64,000 bases of DNA from Tenacibaculum discolor. Its GTDB lineage: Bacteria > Bacteroidota > Bacteroidia > Flavobacteriales > Flavobacteriaceae. Positions within the stretch are counted from its first letter, which is position 1; each line of letters starts with the position of its first letter. The DNA lies in contig NZ_RCCS01000008.1 in the NCBI RefSeq assembly GCF_003664185.1, positions 248,001 to 312,000 on the forward strand. Reading direction: 5' to 3'. The position numbers were made by a program, and so were the translations under genes. Positions 24,324 to 32,916 of this stretch are shown piece after piece. The notes below the pieces were generated by a model. The model saw only the letters and a list, made by a program, of their open reading frames with translations. It had not been told where the DNA came from and searched no databases.

Positions 24324-25120
24324 TGGCTACAAATAAACACATAGAATCTGGAATACTAGAACTGTACATAGCTGGAGCTCTTTCTGATAAAGAAAATGAG
24401 CAGGTATATAGCTTGATGATGGAACATCCTGAGATTATAGAAGAAGTAAAAGAGATTGAAAAATCTATTTCTATTCTTACTTCTCATGTTGCTCCTAAAG
24501 ATGCTAAAAATTCTTTTAAAGATGTTTTAATAAAAATGTTACAAGAAAAAGAAGATTCTGCAAAGACAATTCCTTTACGAACATCAAAAAATAATTGGGT
24601 AACTTATACTGGATGGGCTGCTGCCTTAGTTGTTGGAAGTACTTTAATTTTATCTTTAAATAAGAGTGCTAATTTACAAGGTCAAATAGACACTATTAAC
24701 GAGGCTAAAGAACAATATGAAATTCAGTTAGACAAAACAAATACCGATTTAGCTGAAAACAAAAAGCTTTTAGCGGTAATAAGAAGTAAAGACATAGTTA
24801 CGGTTCCTTTACAAGGACAAAAAGTATATCCAGAAGCTTATGCAAAAGTATACTGGAACAAAAACTCTAAAAACATTTACTTAGATGTTCAAGGTTTACC
24901 TGATCCACCAAAAGGAAAGGTATACCAAGTATGGTCTTTAAAACTTGATCCGTTATCTCCAACCAGTTTAGGTACTATAGATAACTTTACTGCTAGTGAT
25001 AATAAAATATTTACTATTAATAACCCTAATGATTCACAAGCTTTCGGTATTACTTTAGAGCCTGCAGGTGGAAGCGAAACACCTACTTTAGAACAATTAT
25101 ATACTCTAGGTGCAGTATAA
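24323..25120 (+). CDS. RskA-type membrane anti-sigma factor
   Basis: A 265-residue protein: N-terminal cytoplasmic anti-sigma region (about 1-90, starting MATNKHIESGILELYIAGALSD), one membrane helix (about 94-112), a coiled-coil stretch (115-150), and a C-terminal periplasmic RskA domain (PLQGQKVYPEAYAKVYWN, then GKVYQVWSLKL, ending FGITLEPAGGSETPTLEQL). It should hold the upstream sigma factor inactive at the membrane until released, probably by regulated proteolysis. The start codon overlaps the sigma stop. A bidirectional terminator follows. Confidence 0.92.
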   Translation: MATNKHIESGILELYIAGALSDKENEQVYSLMMEHPEIIEEVKEIEKSISILTSHVAPKDAKNSFKDVLIKMLQEKEDSAKTIPLRTSKNNWVTYTGWAAALVVGSTLILSLNKSANLQGQIDTINEAKEQYEIQLDKTNTDLAENKKLLAVIRSKDIVTVPLQGQKVYPEAYAKVYWNKNSKNIYLDVQGLPDPPKGKVYQVWSLKLDPLSPTSLGTIDNFTASDNKIFTINNPNDSQAFGITLEPAGGSETPTLEQLYTLGAV

Positions 25121-25140
25121 ATAATAATTACTTATAAATT

Positions 25141-25167
25141 AATATAGCCGCTTTAAGCGGCTATATT
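25141..25167. terminator. Bidirectional terminator between the rskA-like gene and the TonB receptor operon
   Basis: A GC-rich stem (AATATAGCCGCTT / AAGCGGCTATATT) with a very short loop and a T-run, between convergent genes. Confidence 0.88.
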
Positions 25168-25170
25168 TTT

Positions 25171-25202
25171 GTTGTCATTAATCCTTCTAAAAAAATGACA
25201 AC
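25171..25202. repeat. Palindromic intergenic element
   Basis: GTTGTCATT at 25171-25179 and AATGACAAC at 25194-25202 are exact complements around a core containing ATCCTTCT. The layout TGTCAT-core-ATGACA recurs at 41378-41400 with a related CCTTC core. Confidence 0.5.
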
Positions 25203-25232
25203 TTATCAAGTCCCCCCGGACTATCATAATTT

Positions 25233-27461
25233 CTAAAAAGAATATCGTATTGTAGCTTTTGTAGAAAATGGAGTTCCTGGTGTAAAGTGAATTTCCTCTA
25301 CTGGGTTTGGCTCATTTTGCAACCTCGATTCCGTAGCAAACTGTGTTTCATTCCAAGCAACATCAAAAATATTTTCTAACGATACGCCTAATGTTATGTT
25401 ATTTATTTTATAACTAATATTTGCATCGGTAACAAAATAACCTTCTGCTACTATTGAGTTATCTTCATTCGCAGGTCTATCTCCCAAGTATCTGTAATTT
25501 ATACCTCCTGAAAAATTCTTATAATTATTTACTGATAGTCCTCCTGTTACTGTCACTTTAGGAGCTAAAGGAATATTGTTTTCTCCAGACGGATCGTCAA
25601 CACTTTCTGCTTTTGTAAAAGTAGCATCACTATCAAAATATAACCAATCTGTTAATTGATATCTAATCCCTAAATCAATACCATAACGTTGTGCTTCTCC
25701 TGAAGGCTCTACAATACCAGCATCTCCAACATATACTAATTCATCTTCTGAAAGCAAATACCATAATGCTGTATTTATAGCTACTTTTGAAGTAGGCTTC
25801 CAAACAGTTCCTAAATCAACACCATAAGCTCTTGGTAATGTTTTCCTATTAGGTTGTGTAGCCACTACCCTAGTATCATTTGAATGAAAGCCTATTCCTG
25901 ATTTTAAAAACCATTGAATTTTAGTATTTGGAGTATAGGTTACATTTATTTTAGGGTTTACTACTACTTGTGATTTAGAAAATGTTTTGTACTCATCTAA
26001 TAAGTAATCATTGTAGTTAAATTTTAAATAATCTAAACGTAACGCCGGCGCTACCATAAATTTTCCAAACTCAAATTCACTGTTTACAAAAGCATAATAA
26101 TTCGTTTGATTTACCTTTCCTAATTGAATTTGATCTAATACTTCTTTTCTTTGAAGTGTATGCGATAACTCTAAATTATCTACAATATCAGCACGTAAAC
26201 CTGTTCCGAAAGTTAACTCTACAGGTGTATTTGATAATTGTGTTTTCTTTTTAAACTGTGTGTTAAACCCGAAAACATCTCTGTTTTCAGTTTGCTTTAT
26301 TTGATCTCCGTTTACAGGATCTTCTAAGAAGAAAGTAAAGTTTGAAAATAAATTGAAGTTATAATTTGAATAGAAAACGTTTGAAGTTACACTAACATCA
26401 TTCTTTAAAACTTTTGAGTGTTCTAAGTTTATGTTCGTTCGTGAAGTTGTTCCTCCTTCAGTATCATCAATTGAACCAAAACGAGTAATATTTCCATTGT
26501 CTACTTCTCTTTGTGGTATTTGTCCTGAAGCATCCCACTTACTCGTAAAATGCGAAGCTGATAATGACAAACTGCTATTATCTTTTAAAAAGGTTCTATA
26601 CTTCGTAAAAATATTAATTCGACTAAAATTTTGTGGAGACTCCACAAAACCATCTGTCTCTAAATATTCGATAGCAACATAAGCATTATCTGTACTGTTT
26701 TTATCTAACAAATTAAACATACCTAATGTTCTAAATGTATTGAATTGACCAATACCTACTTCTACTCTACTATTTTCTAAATATGTTTTTGTTTTAAAGT
26801 CTACATATCCAGCTGTATTAAAATCTCCTTTACTAGCATAATAAGGTCCTTTTCCGAAGTTAATTTTTTCAATAGTTTCAGGAATAATGAAATGTAAATC
26901 ACTATATCCTTGTCCATGAGCATGAGAAACCATATTTACAGGTGTTCCGTCTACCGACAATGCTATATCAGTACCGTGATCAATATCAAAACCTCTTAAA
27001 AATATTTGTTCAGCTTTTCCTCCTCCAGCGTGTTGACCTATAAAAAGCCCCGGTACTCGTTGTAAAATTTGTTGAGATGAGTTTACTGGTTTTTTATCTA
27101 AATCAACTCTAACAATTGTTTGTAATGGATCTCTTTTATTAGACAATACCATTTCATCTAACAAAAAACTTTTCATCTCTAAAAGAACTGTCTTAGGAGA
27201 TTTTAAATCACTTTTCTTTAATTGTAAATTGATCTTTTTATACCCTAGAATCCCAAACTCAATAATATCTCCTGCTTTTGAATTATCTAAGATAAATTCT
27301 CCATTAACTTTCGTATGTGTGTGGCTATTACTGGTAGTATTATATACATATACATTCTCTAAAGGCTTTTTATTGGTATTAAATACCTTTCCTTTAAATT
27401 GTTGTGAAAATACATGGCAGCTACCTAGCAATAATGCTAAAAATAAAATATTTGCTTTCAA
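25233..27461 (-). CDS. TonB-dependent receptor of the DUF4331 locus
   Basis: A 742-residue outer-membrane receptor: signal peptide 1-19 (ending VFSQ), carboxypeptidase-regulatory-like domain (FKGKVFNTNKKPLENVYVYNT), TonB plug (about 115-225, SSQQILQRVPGLFIGQHAGG, FLRGFDIDHGTDIALSVDG) and a 22-strand-type barrel ending TKATIRYSF with the normal terminal Phe. The plug contains several histidines (VNMVSHAHGQGYSDLHFI), which might suggest a metal-related ligand; that is only a suggestion. It is the last gene of a four-gene operon after DUF4331 and TPR proteins, starting 15 bases after the TPR gene. The ligand is unknown. Confidence 0.92.
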   Translation of the reverse strand: MKANILFLALLLGSCHVFSQQFKGKVFNTNKKPLENVYVYNTTSNSHTHTKVNGEFILDNSKAGDIIEFGILGYKKINLQLKKSDLKSPKTVLLEMKSFLLDEMVLSNKRDPLQTIVRVDLDKKPVNSSQQILQRVPGLFIGQHAGGGKAEQIFLRGFDIDHGTDIALSVDGTPVNMVSHAHGQGYSDLHFIIPETIEKINFGKGPYYASKGDFNTAGYVDFKTKTYLENSRVEVGIGQFNTFRTLGMFNLLDKNSTDNAYVAIEYLETDGFVESPQNFSRINIFTKYRTFLKDNSSLSLSASHFTSKWDASGQIPQREVDNGNITRFGSIDDTEGGTTSRTNINLEHSKVLKNDVSVTSNVFYSNYNFNLFSNFTFFLEDPVNGDQIKQTENRDVFGFNTQFKKKTQLSNTPVELTFGTGLRADIVDNLELSHTLQRKEVLDQIQLGKVNQTNYYAFVNSEFEFGKFMVAPALRLDYLKFNYNDYLLDEYKTFSKSQVVVNPKINVTYTPNTKIQWFLKSGIGFHSNDTRVVATQPNRKTLPRAYGVDLGTVWKPTSKVAINTALWYLLSEDELVYVGDAGIVEPSGEAQRYGIDLGIRYQLTDWLYFDSDATFTKAESVDDPSGENNIPLAPKVTVTGGLSVNNYKNFSGGINYRYLGDRPANEDNSIVAEGYFVTDANISYKINNITLGVSLENIFDVAWNETQFATESRLQNEPNPVEEIHFTPGTPFSTKATIRYSF

Positions 27462-27476
27462 AATACTGGGGTTTAA

Positions 27477-28772
27477 TTATATACTTAAAATTTTTTCTGT
27501 CATCAACGGACCTAATTCAAAAGAGCTTTCTAATAACTCATCTTTTAAAGCCATAGCTTTGTCATTAATTCCATTTGCTTTGTAAATTTCAGCTATATGA
27601 TACTGTATTTCGGGCTCGAAAGTTTTATCTACTACATATGTATTAATTACTTCTAAAGCTTTTTTAAAGTCTTTATTTTTGTAATAATACCAGGCTAGTA
27701 AATCGTAAGATTGTGGCGTAGACCTACTTTCTATTTCTTTTTCGATGTATGATAATGCACTAGATGTGTCATTAAATTCTTCTAAATATAATTTAGCTAG
27801 ATGCTGATTATACATTACACCATATGAGCTATTTTTTACAGCCGATAAATATACCTCTATATTACTTTCTTTCATTGTTAAATTATTCTTAAACTCGGCT
27901 ATTTCTGCCTTTAACAAATAGTAATCTGGAGAAGAATGTTCGTTACTTATAATATCTAAAATTCGTAGTGCTTCATCTGCATTTTTATCATGAGAATATA
28001 CAATCCAAGCAATACCTTTTTTTGCATACGCATTACTGTTATCTAGTTCTAATGCTTTTAAGTATAAATTATAAGAATCCTTTATTTGACCGTTATGCCC
28101 ATAAAAGTCAGCTAAATTGGTATAACTCCATGCTTTTAAATCTTTATTATTAGCTTCTTCTGCTTTTTTCATGGCCTTTTCCATAAATCGAATTGCTGAA
28201 GACAAATCTCCTTTATAATCATGCCATTTAGAAACTCTTATTAGATAATCAAAGTCAGCATAGTTTTCAATTTTAGCTAAGTATTTAGAAGCTTTATTAG
28301 GTTCACCTAACTCTAAATAAACATCAAACAACATTTTTTGAGTAGCATTTAGGTTCTCTCCATTTACCTCGGCTTTTTTTAGTAGTTCTAACGATTCTTT
28401 AAATCGATGTTGAGAGATATAGTTTCTTGCTAGAGATCGTAAATGTGAAGCTTTGTTATAATTCGTTTTTTGATTGATTTTTAACAGCTTCTTTTCCGCT
28501 TCTATCAAATAAGAAATATTTCCTTTTTCTGAGAAAAGTAATGTATTAGCCTTTGCTATTTTACTTAAATATGGATACTGTGTTGGCTGATTGTTTAATT
28601 TTTTCTGCCAAAAATCTAGTTCTTTTTGAGCTAACGATTCTGAAGTAACTACTGTTTTTTGTAAATACTTATTATACTCTTCTTGGCTAGCTACTTTTGT
28701 TGTTTTTGAAGTTGTACAACTCAATATACTACTACTTAGAATAGCACATATAATTATTTTAATAGTTTTCAT
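27477..28772 (-). CDS. Tetratricopeptide-repeat lipoprotein
   Basis: A 431-residue protein. The start at 28772 gives a proper lipoprotein signal (MKTIKIIICAILSSSILSC, lipid-acceptor Cys19), so an upstream in-frame ATG at 28826 is rejected. The rest is a helical TPR solenoid, for example FMEKAMKKAEEANNKDLKAW and ALELDNSNAYAKKGIAWI. TPRs bind partner proteins; the likely partners are the neighbouring DUF4331 proteins or the TonB receptor, whose gene starts 15 bases downstream. A hairpin at 28805-28834 lies just before this gene. Function not known. Confidence 0.87.
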   Translation of the reverse strand: MKTIKIIICAILSSSILSCTTSKTTKVASQEEYNKYLQKTVVTSESLAQKELDFWQKKLNNQPTQYPYLSKIAKANTLLFSEKGNISYLIEAEKKLLKINQKTNYNKASHLRSLARNYISQHRFKESLELLKKAEVNGENLNATQKMLFDVYLELGEPNKASKYLAKIENYADFDYLIRVSKWHDYKGDLSSAIRFMEKAMKKAEEANNKDLKAWSYTNLADFYGHNGQIKDSYNLYLKALELDNSNAYAKKGIAWIVYSHDKNADEALRILDIISNEHSSPDYYLLKAEIAEFKNNLTMKESNIEVYLSAVKNSSYGVMYNQHLAKLYLEEFNDTSSALSYIEKEIESRSTPQSYDLLAWYYYKNKDFKKALEVINTYVVDKTFEPEIQYHIAEIYKANGINDKAMALKDELLESSFELGPLMTEKILSI

Positions 28773-28804
28773 TTTAGAAGGATTTTTAGTTAATAGTTTG
28801 TTTA

Positions 28805-28834
28805 AAAATTGGTTGCTAAAAAGCAACCAATTTT
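28805..28834 (-). terminator. Hairpin inside the DUF4331-TonB operon (possible partial terminator)
   Basis: A 13-base perfect stem (AAAATTGGTTGCT / AGCAACCAATTTT, loop of four) lies between the second DUF4331 gene and the TPR gene. On the minus strand it is followed by TTTAAAC, a weak U-tract. It may lower expression of the downstream pair or stabilise the upstream message. Confidence 0.55.
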
Positions 28835-28861
28835 AATTATAGGAGGTTTTGTCATCCTGTT

Positions 28862-29422
28862 TTACCAAGGACTTGCCAAATATGGAAAAGAGCTTAAAAA
28901 GTCTTTATCATTTGCATCTACATGATCATCTGATAATGTTGGATTTTCAGAAAAGTCTTCTCCTCCAAAAATCAATAATAGCTCAACGGTAATCACATCA
29001 TCTGCTAAAGCTCTACCTGTTAACACATTGGTTCCATCGTAAAAAGTTGTTGTACCATCTAATGAAACGGTTAATACATCGGTAGCTAAAACACTCGCAA
29101 AAGTTGCTGCGTCTAAACCTAATGCATTCGTATCTCCAGCATTTGCATATGCAGGGCTTAATGCTTTTAAATTCGTTTCAAACATTGCTGCAAAATTTGC
29201 TCCTTGCTCAGATGGTATTGTTACATTAAATGCATCTTTCATATCGCTATTTACAAAAACAGTATTCACTGCTGGTCTACCCATTTGGTCTTTTTGCATG
29301 TAACTTCCCGAGAAGTCAATAGAAGCCATTGGTGGTATGTTATTATCATCATCACTACAACTTGCTAAGGCAAAAATTGATAGGATTGAAATTGCTAAGA
29401 TTTTTATATTGTTAAGTTTCAT
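28862..29422 (-). CDS. DUF4331-like lipoprotein (C-terminal half of the domain as a separate protein)
   Basis: A 186-residue lipoprotein (signal ending FALASC, then an Asp-rich SDDDNN). Its sequence corresponds to the second half of DUF4331: DQMGRPAVNTVFVNSD near the start and the closing motif DHVDANDKDFLSSFPYLASPW, with DDVITVELLLIFGG before it. The upstream gene supplies the first half, so the two products may assemble. It lies 28 bases after that gene. DUF4331 has no established biochemical function. Confidence 0.82.
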   Translation of the reverse strand: MKLNNIKILAISILSIFALASCSDDDNNIPPMASIDFSGSYMQKDQMGRPAVNTVFVNSDMKDAFNVTIPSEQGANFAAMFETNLKALSPAYANAGDTNALGLDAATFASVLATDVLTVSLDGTTTFYDGTNVLTGRALADDVITVELLLIFGGEDFSENPTLSDDHVDANDKDFLSSFPYLASPW

Positions 29423-29450
29423 GTCTTTGAATTTTAAAGTTGATTGTTTT

Positions 29451-30101
29451 TTACTGCTTCGTTTTAGTTTCTACCCAAGTATTAATAGTACCTGAGCCTC
29501 CAATCATAGATTTTGGTACCTCTACTACTACTGATAATACATTAGTACCTGCAAAAGTATCTGCTCCTGGATCATTAAAACCACCTGCATTTCCTGCAAT
29601 AATTTCACCGTATTGAGCAAAATCCATAAAGAAAGGATCGTCTCTAGGTCCTGCAAAAAACTGCATTCCTCCTTTACTACCAACTATGGCACTAGATCCA
29701 TAAGGAGTTATAGAAACACCATACTCTGACCCATCTTGTGGTAACATACTAGTTAAACCAGTTGTTGATGGACTATATGGACCAAAAAAGTACATTTTTC
29801 CATCTCTTGGAATTGCTTGAATTACTAAATCTTCAACTTTGTCATCATTGTTATCGATATTAAATTCAATCAATACATTTTCATCAAAACTTGCTGATGC
29901 TGTAGCTGAAGGACTTAATAATCCCTGAATATTTGCTACAAAAACAAGATTACTTGTATTTTCTCCTTGGAAAGCATAAAAGTCTGTAATATCACTTGAG
30001 CCTCCTGTTACGTCTGGAGCATCAATGTGATCGGCTGCTAATAAGACTAAACCTATTAATGCTAAAGCACCGGCTCCAATAATTAATTTCATTTTTTTCA
30101 T
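29451..30101 (-). CDS. DUF4331-family exported protein (N-terminal half)
   Basis: A 216-residue exported protein with an N-terminal hydrophobic signal (MKKMKLIIGAGALALIGLVLL), then AADHIDAPDVTGGSSDITDFYAFQ, the hallmark opening of DUF4331 (a short HxDAP motif and a DxxDxYAF motif). It ends at WVETKTKQ, about where full-length DUF4331 proteins continue into the half encoded by the next gene. It is the first gene of the operon; a candidate ECF-type promoter lies at 30138-30165. Function unknown; the conserved His and Asp residues suggest metal or ligand binding. Confidence 0.88.
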   Translation of the reverse strand: MKKMKLIIGAGALALIGLVLLAADHIDAPDVTGGSSDITDFYAFQGENTSNLVFVANIQGLLSPSATASASFDENVLIEFNIDNNDDKVEDLVIQAIPRDGKMYFFGPYSPSTTGLTSMLPQDGSEYGVSITPYGSSAIVGSKGGMQFFAGPRDDPFFMDFAQYGEIIAGNAGGFNDPGADTFAGTNVLSVVVEVPKSMIGGSGTINTWVETKTKQ

Positions 30102-30137
30102 GGTTGTAAATTTTAAAGTTAATTACTCATTCAACCA

Positions 30138-30165
30138 TACTTACGAGAAAATAGCAATGACGGTT
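30138..30165 (-). promoter_or_regulatory. Candidate ECF-type promoter of the DUF4331 operon
   Basis: On the minus strand AACC (30165-30162) is 16 bases from CGTAAGTA (30145-30138). AAC in the -35 and CGT in the -10 fit the general ECF pattern. The boxes differ from those at 21.3 kb, which would fit the second sigma factor instead. There is only one example, so the call is tentative. Confidence 0.3.
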
Positions 30166-30280
30166 TTTATTTTTTTAACTTTTTTTTATAAAAACATGAA
30201 ACCCTCCTATTTTAAAGGGATTACAGGTGATTTTTTTTATACTCTTCTTTTATCTATTCATTTCTTTAAAAATGAATGTT

Positions 30281-30288
30281 TATTTTTG
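30281..30288 (+). promoter_or_regulatory. -7 box of the epimerase gene (TATTTTTG), giving a near-leaderless mRNA
   Basis: TATTTTTG ends six bases before the ATG at 30295. Just upstream, ATTCATT and AATGAAT form a 7-base inverted repeat (30256-30277), which could be an operator. Confidence 0.6.
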
Positions 30289-30294
30289 AGTACT

Positions 30295-31182
30295 ATGGCT
30301 ACAATATTAATTACAGGCGGAACAGGGTTAATTGGAAAAGAGTTAACCAAAAAATTAACTAGTAAAGGGCATGTGGTAAACATTCTTACCCGAACACCTA
30401 AAAAGAATAATGAGTTTCGCTGGAATGTAAAAGAAAGTTTTATTGATAAGGATGCTTTTAACAATGTTAGCCATATTATTCACTTAGCTGGAGCAGGTAT
30501 AGCAGATAAACGATGGACTAATGAAAGAAAGAAAGAATTGATAAATAGCCGTGTAAAAACAGCTAATTTACTGTTCAATAAAGTACAAGAATACCAAGTA
30601 CCTCTTGAAAAATTTATTTCTGCTTCTGGTATAGGATATTATGGAGCTGTTACTTCTGACAAAGTATTTACAGAAAAAGATAAACCTGAAAATGATTTTA
30701 TCTCTAAAATTTGTGTAAAATGGGAGAATGCTGCTCTTCAATTTGAACAAATAGATATTCCTGTAACCATTTTACGAACTGGTGTCGTTCTTTCAAAAAA
30801 TGGAGGGGCTTTACAAAAAATGAATACTCCTTTATTTTTATCTGCCTTAGGAAACGGTAAACAATATATGCCTTGGATTCATGTTGATGATTTATGTGAA
30901 CTCTATTCAAAAGCAATAGAAGACAAAGACTTTAATGGTATTTTTAACGCTGTTGCTCCTGAACATCAAACCAACGAAAGTTTTACAAAATTACTTGGAA
31001 AAAGTATTAATAAACCAGTACTTCCAATGAACGCTCCTTCATTTATTTTAAAAACTGCTTTAGGAGAAATGGCTTATATCTTATTAAAAGGAAGTAGAGT
31101 TTCTTCTAAAAAAACAAATAGTAATTATACTTTTATTTTTCCAACCTTAAAAACTGCTTTAACTAATATTTATAATGAATAA
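30295..31182 (+). CDS. TIGR01777-type NAD-dependent epimerase (extended SDR fold)
   Basis: A 295-residue Rossmann protein starting MATILITGGTGLIGKEL; the nucleotide-binding GGTGLIG is at residues 8-14. Family motifs include HLAGAGIADKRWT and SASGIGYYGA, and the C-terminal part has the usual PMNAPSFILKTALGEMA segment. The frame is open upstream to 30100, but the Rossmann strand begins here and the -7 box TATTTTTG ends six bases before this ATG, so the longer start is rejected. It overlaps the GNAT gene by eight bases. The substrate is unknown. Confidence 0.9.
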   Translation: MATILITGGTGLIGKELTKKLTSKGHVVNILTRTPKKNNEFRWNVKESFIDKDAFNNVSHIIHLAGAGIADKRWTNERKKELINSRVKTANLLFNKVQEYQVPLEKFISASGIGYYGAVTSDKVFTEKDKPENDFISKICVKWENAALQFEQIDIPVTILRTGVVLSKNGGALQKMNTPLFLSALGNGKQYMPWIHVDDLCELYSKAIEDKDFNGIFNAVAPEHQTNESFTKLLGKSINKPVLPMNAPSFILKTALGEMAYILLKGSRVSSKKTNSNYTFIFPTLKTALTNIYNE

Positions 31183-31852
31183 TAAGCTTGAAAATCCTGT
31201 TTGGCATTCGTTATGTGAAACACATCAAAAATTTGCTATCAATTATGATAGTGTGAAATTTTATAATCCTACAGTTTGTCCTTTCGGTGCTTTTACTGAT
31301 GCTTCAAAAACTACTGAAGCTTTAAATGAATATTCGAAACTTACAGATCAATTCTTTTTGGTTTCTGAAAATAAAACTCCTACTTACGACAAAGACAAAA
31401 TTCTTCTGTACAAAAAGATTGATGGCTGTCAAATGGTTTTAGAAAACATAACAGATGTTGACATTACCGAAGAGATTATACCATTAACTGAAAAACATGT
31501 TGATGAAATTTATAACCTAGTATGGTTAGTAATGCCTGGTTATTACAGAAAAAGAACATTTGATATGGGAAAGTATTTTGGAATTTTTAAGAATAATAAA
31601 CTTGTTGCTGTAACTGGACAACGCATGCAAACTGACAATTTTATTGAAGTTAGTGCTGTAGTTACTCACCCTGAGCATACCAGAAAAGGATTAGCTAAAC
31701 AACTTTCTCAACATGTTACTAAAGAAATTTTAAAAGATGGAAAACATCCTATTTTACATACCAATAAAGGAAATCCAGCAATACAACTTTATGAAAAGTT
31801 GGGATATAAACTAACAAGAGATATGAATTGGTGGTTTTTTCATAAAAAATAA
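31175..31852 (+). CDS. GNAT-family N-acetyltransferase
   Basis: A 225-residue protein with an acetyltransferase domain in the C-terminal half. The acetyl-CoA-binding loop is VVTHPEHTRKGLAKQLSQHV (the RKGLA part corresponds to the RxxGxG/A motif), followed by HTNKGNPAIQLYEKLGYK, the typical final strand-helix. The N-terminal half (1-100) is poorly recognised and may bind the substrate. It overlaps the upstream epimerase by eight bases and is co-transcribed with it. A palindromic terminator begins at its stop codon. Substrate unknown. Confidence 0.87.
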   Translation: MNNKLENPVWHSLCETHQKFAINYDSVKFYNPTVCPFGAFTDASKTTEALNEYSKLTDQFFLVSENKTPTYDKDKILLYKKIDGCQMVLENITDVDITEEIIPLTEKHVDEIYNLVWLVMPGYYRKRTFDMGKYFGIFKNNKLVAVTGQRMQTDNFIEVSAVVTHPEHTRKGLAKQLSQHVTKEILKDGKHPILHTNKGNPAIQLYEKLGYKLTRDMNWWFFHKK

Positions 31853-31875
31853 GAGCTCAGAAATTTCTGAGCTCT
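31852..31875. terminator. Bidirectional terminator after the GNAT gene
   Basis: A perfect 24-base palindrome (AGAGCTCAGAAA and its complement) followed by TTTTCTTTTT, between convergent genes. Confidence 0.85.
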
Positions 31876-31882
31876 TTTCTTT

Positions 31883-32704
31883 TTATTTGGTTAATTCTGG
31901 TACTGATGTATAAATATAATCACCATGTTTACCTGTAAAATACTTACTCATTTTCTTTCCAAACTCTTTTCTTTTAGCTTCGTCAGACCAATGTTCTCTA
32001 TAAAGTTCATTACTTCTTTTTCCCATTTTATCTAAATCTCCCATTGACTCTATTACATAAGCTCTGGTATACTCTGTTCTATCAGATCCCCAAGCGTGTC
32101 CGTGTTGATAAAATCCTTTTATAAATTCATTTTTTTGAATAACATTATCTAAATATTGTTTAGATAATTCATCAAATTCTTTCATTGAGCCATCTTCTGG
32201 AAATGCAAAATGTCCTTTTACTACTAACCAAATCATTTCTTTATTTGTGGGTTGTAACATCTTTGCTCCCCCAATTGGTGCATAAATTTCATCTGAATGA
32301 TGGTGTGTGTAGTAAGCATCCTTTTTCTTAAAATATGCAGCTCTTTCATCTTTATCTGGCCAAGCCTCTTTTGCTAACTCACCACTTCTTTTGTAAGCTT
32401 TGTCAATATTATCCCAAGAAGAATACGTGTTTACAAAAATTATCTCTGTATTATCTGGTGTAAAACGATGTAAAAAAACAAAAGATCTTAAAATAAATTC
32501 ATTCTTTTTTACAACTTTGTCTAAAAATTCTTTTTCTACAGCAATCCATTCTCCTTTATCAAAGTTTTCATAATTAAGGTTCCAGTGCCCCGTCGTGACA
32601 GTTATATACTCAGGACGTTGATTCTCTTCTTGTGAAAAGATAGTTGATGGAATAACCATGAGTAATAGAAATCCCATTAATAGCTTAAGTTTAACCGTTT
32701 TCAT
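31883..32704 (-). CDS. Exported protein with two tandem copies of one alpha/beta domain
   Basis: A 273-residue protein with a signal peptide (about 1-25, ending IFSQ). The mature part consists of two similar halves of about 115 residues. Half 1 (from YITVTTGHWNLNYENFD) and half 2 (from MIWLVVKGHFAFPEDGS) share LDxVxxKNEFI, xRSxELxxExW, xxxFxKK and GxxIYxxx segments in the same order. This layout resembles ferredoxin-like dimeric alpha/beta-barrel domains fused as a pseudo-dimer, but no named family is certain. Aromatic and His residues are frequent. No function assigned. Confidence 0.82.
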   Translation of the reverse strand: MKTVKLKLLMGFLLLMVIPSTIFSQEENQRPEYITVTTGHWNLNYENFDKGEWIAVEKEFLDKVVKKNEFILRSFVFLHRFTPDNTEIIFVNTYSSWDNIDKAYKRSGELAKEAWPDKDERAAYFKKKDAYYTHHHSDEIYAPIGGAKMLQPTNKEMIWLVVKGHFAFPEDGSMKEFDELSKQYLDNVIQKNEFIKGFYQHGHAWGSDRTEYTRAYVIESMGDLDKMGKRSNELYREHWSDEAKRKEFGKKMSKYFTGKHGDYIYTSVPELTK

Positions 32705-32864
32705 AATAGTTAAGTTTTAGTTATGATTGAAAAATGTAATTATGGGTTTGCTTAAGAAATATATTATAAACTAGCCCCTTATTGAGAAGTATAATGAGAG
32801 TTTTACAAAATTAACAAATTATAACACATTATGAGTAAGTATTTTAACTGTATTTATCATAAAA

Positions 32865-32890
32865 AAAGCTCAGAATAAATTCTGAGCTTT
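32865..32890 (-). terminator. Terminator of the DUF6263-like gene
   Basis: An 11-base stem (AAAGCTCAGAA / TTCTGAGCTTT, loop TAAA). On the minus strand it is followed by a run of T residues. Confidence 0.82.
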
Positions 32891-32916
32891 CAAGTAAGTA
32901 TATGATTAATATGTTT

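Noticed and set aside
30100..30294. Upstream extension of the epimerase frame by 65 codons
   Set aside because: The -7 box TATTTTTG lies inside this stretch just before the ATG that starts the Rossmann fold, so it is upstream of transcription.
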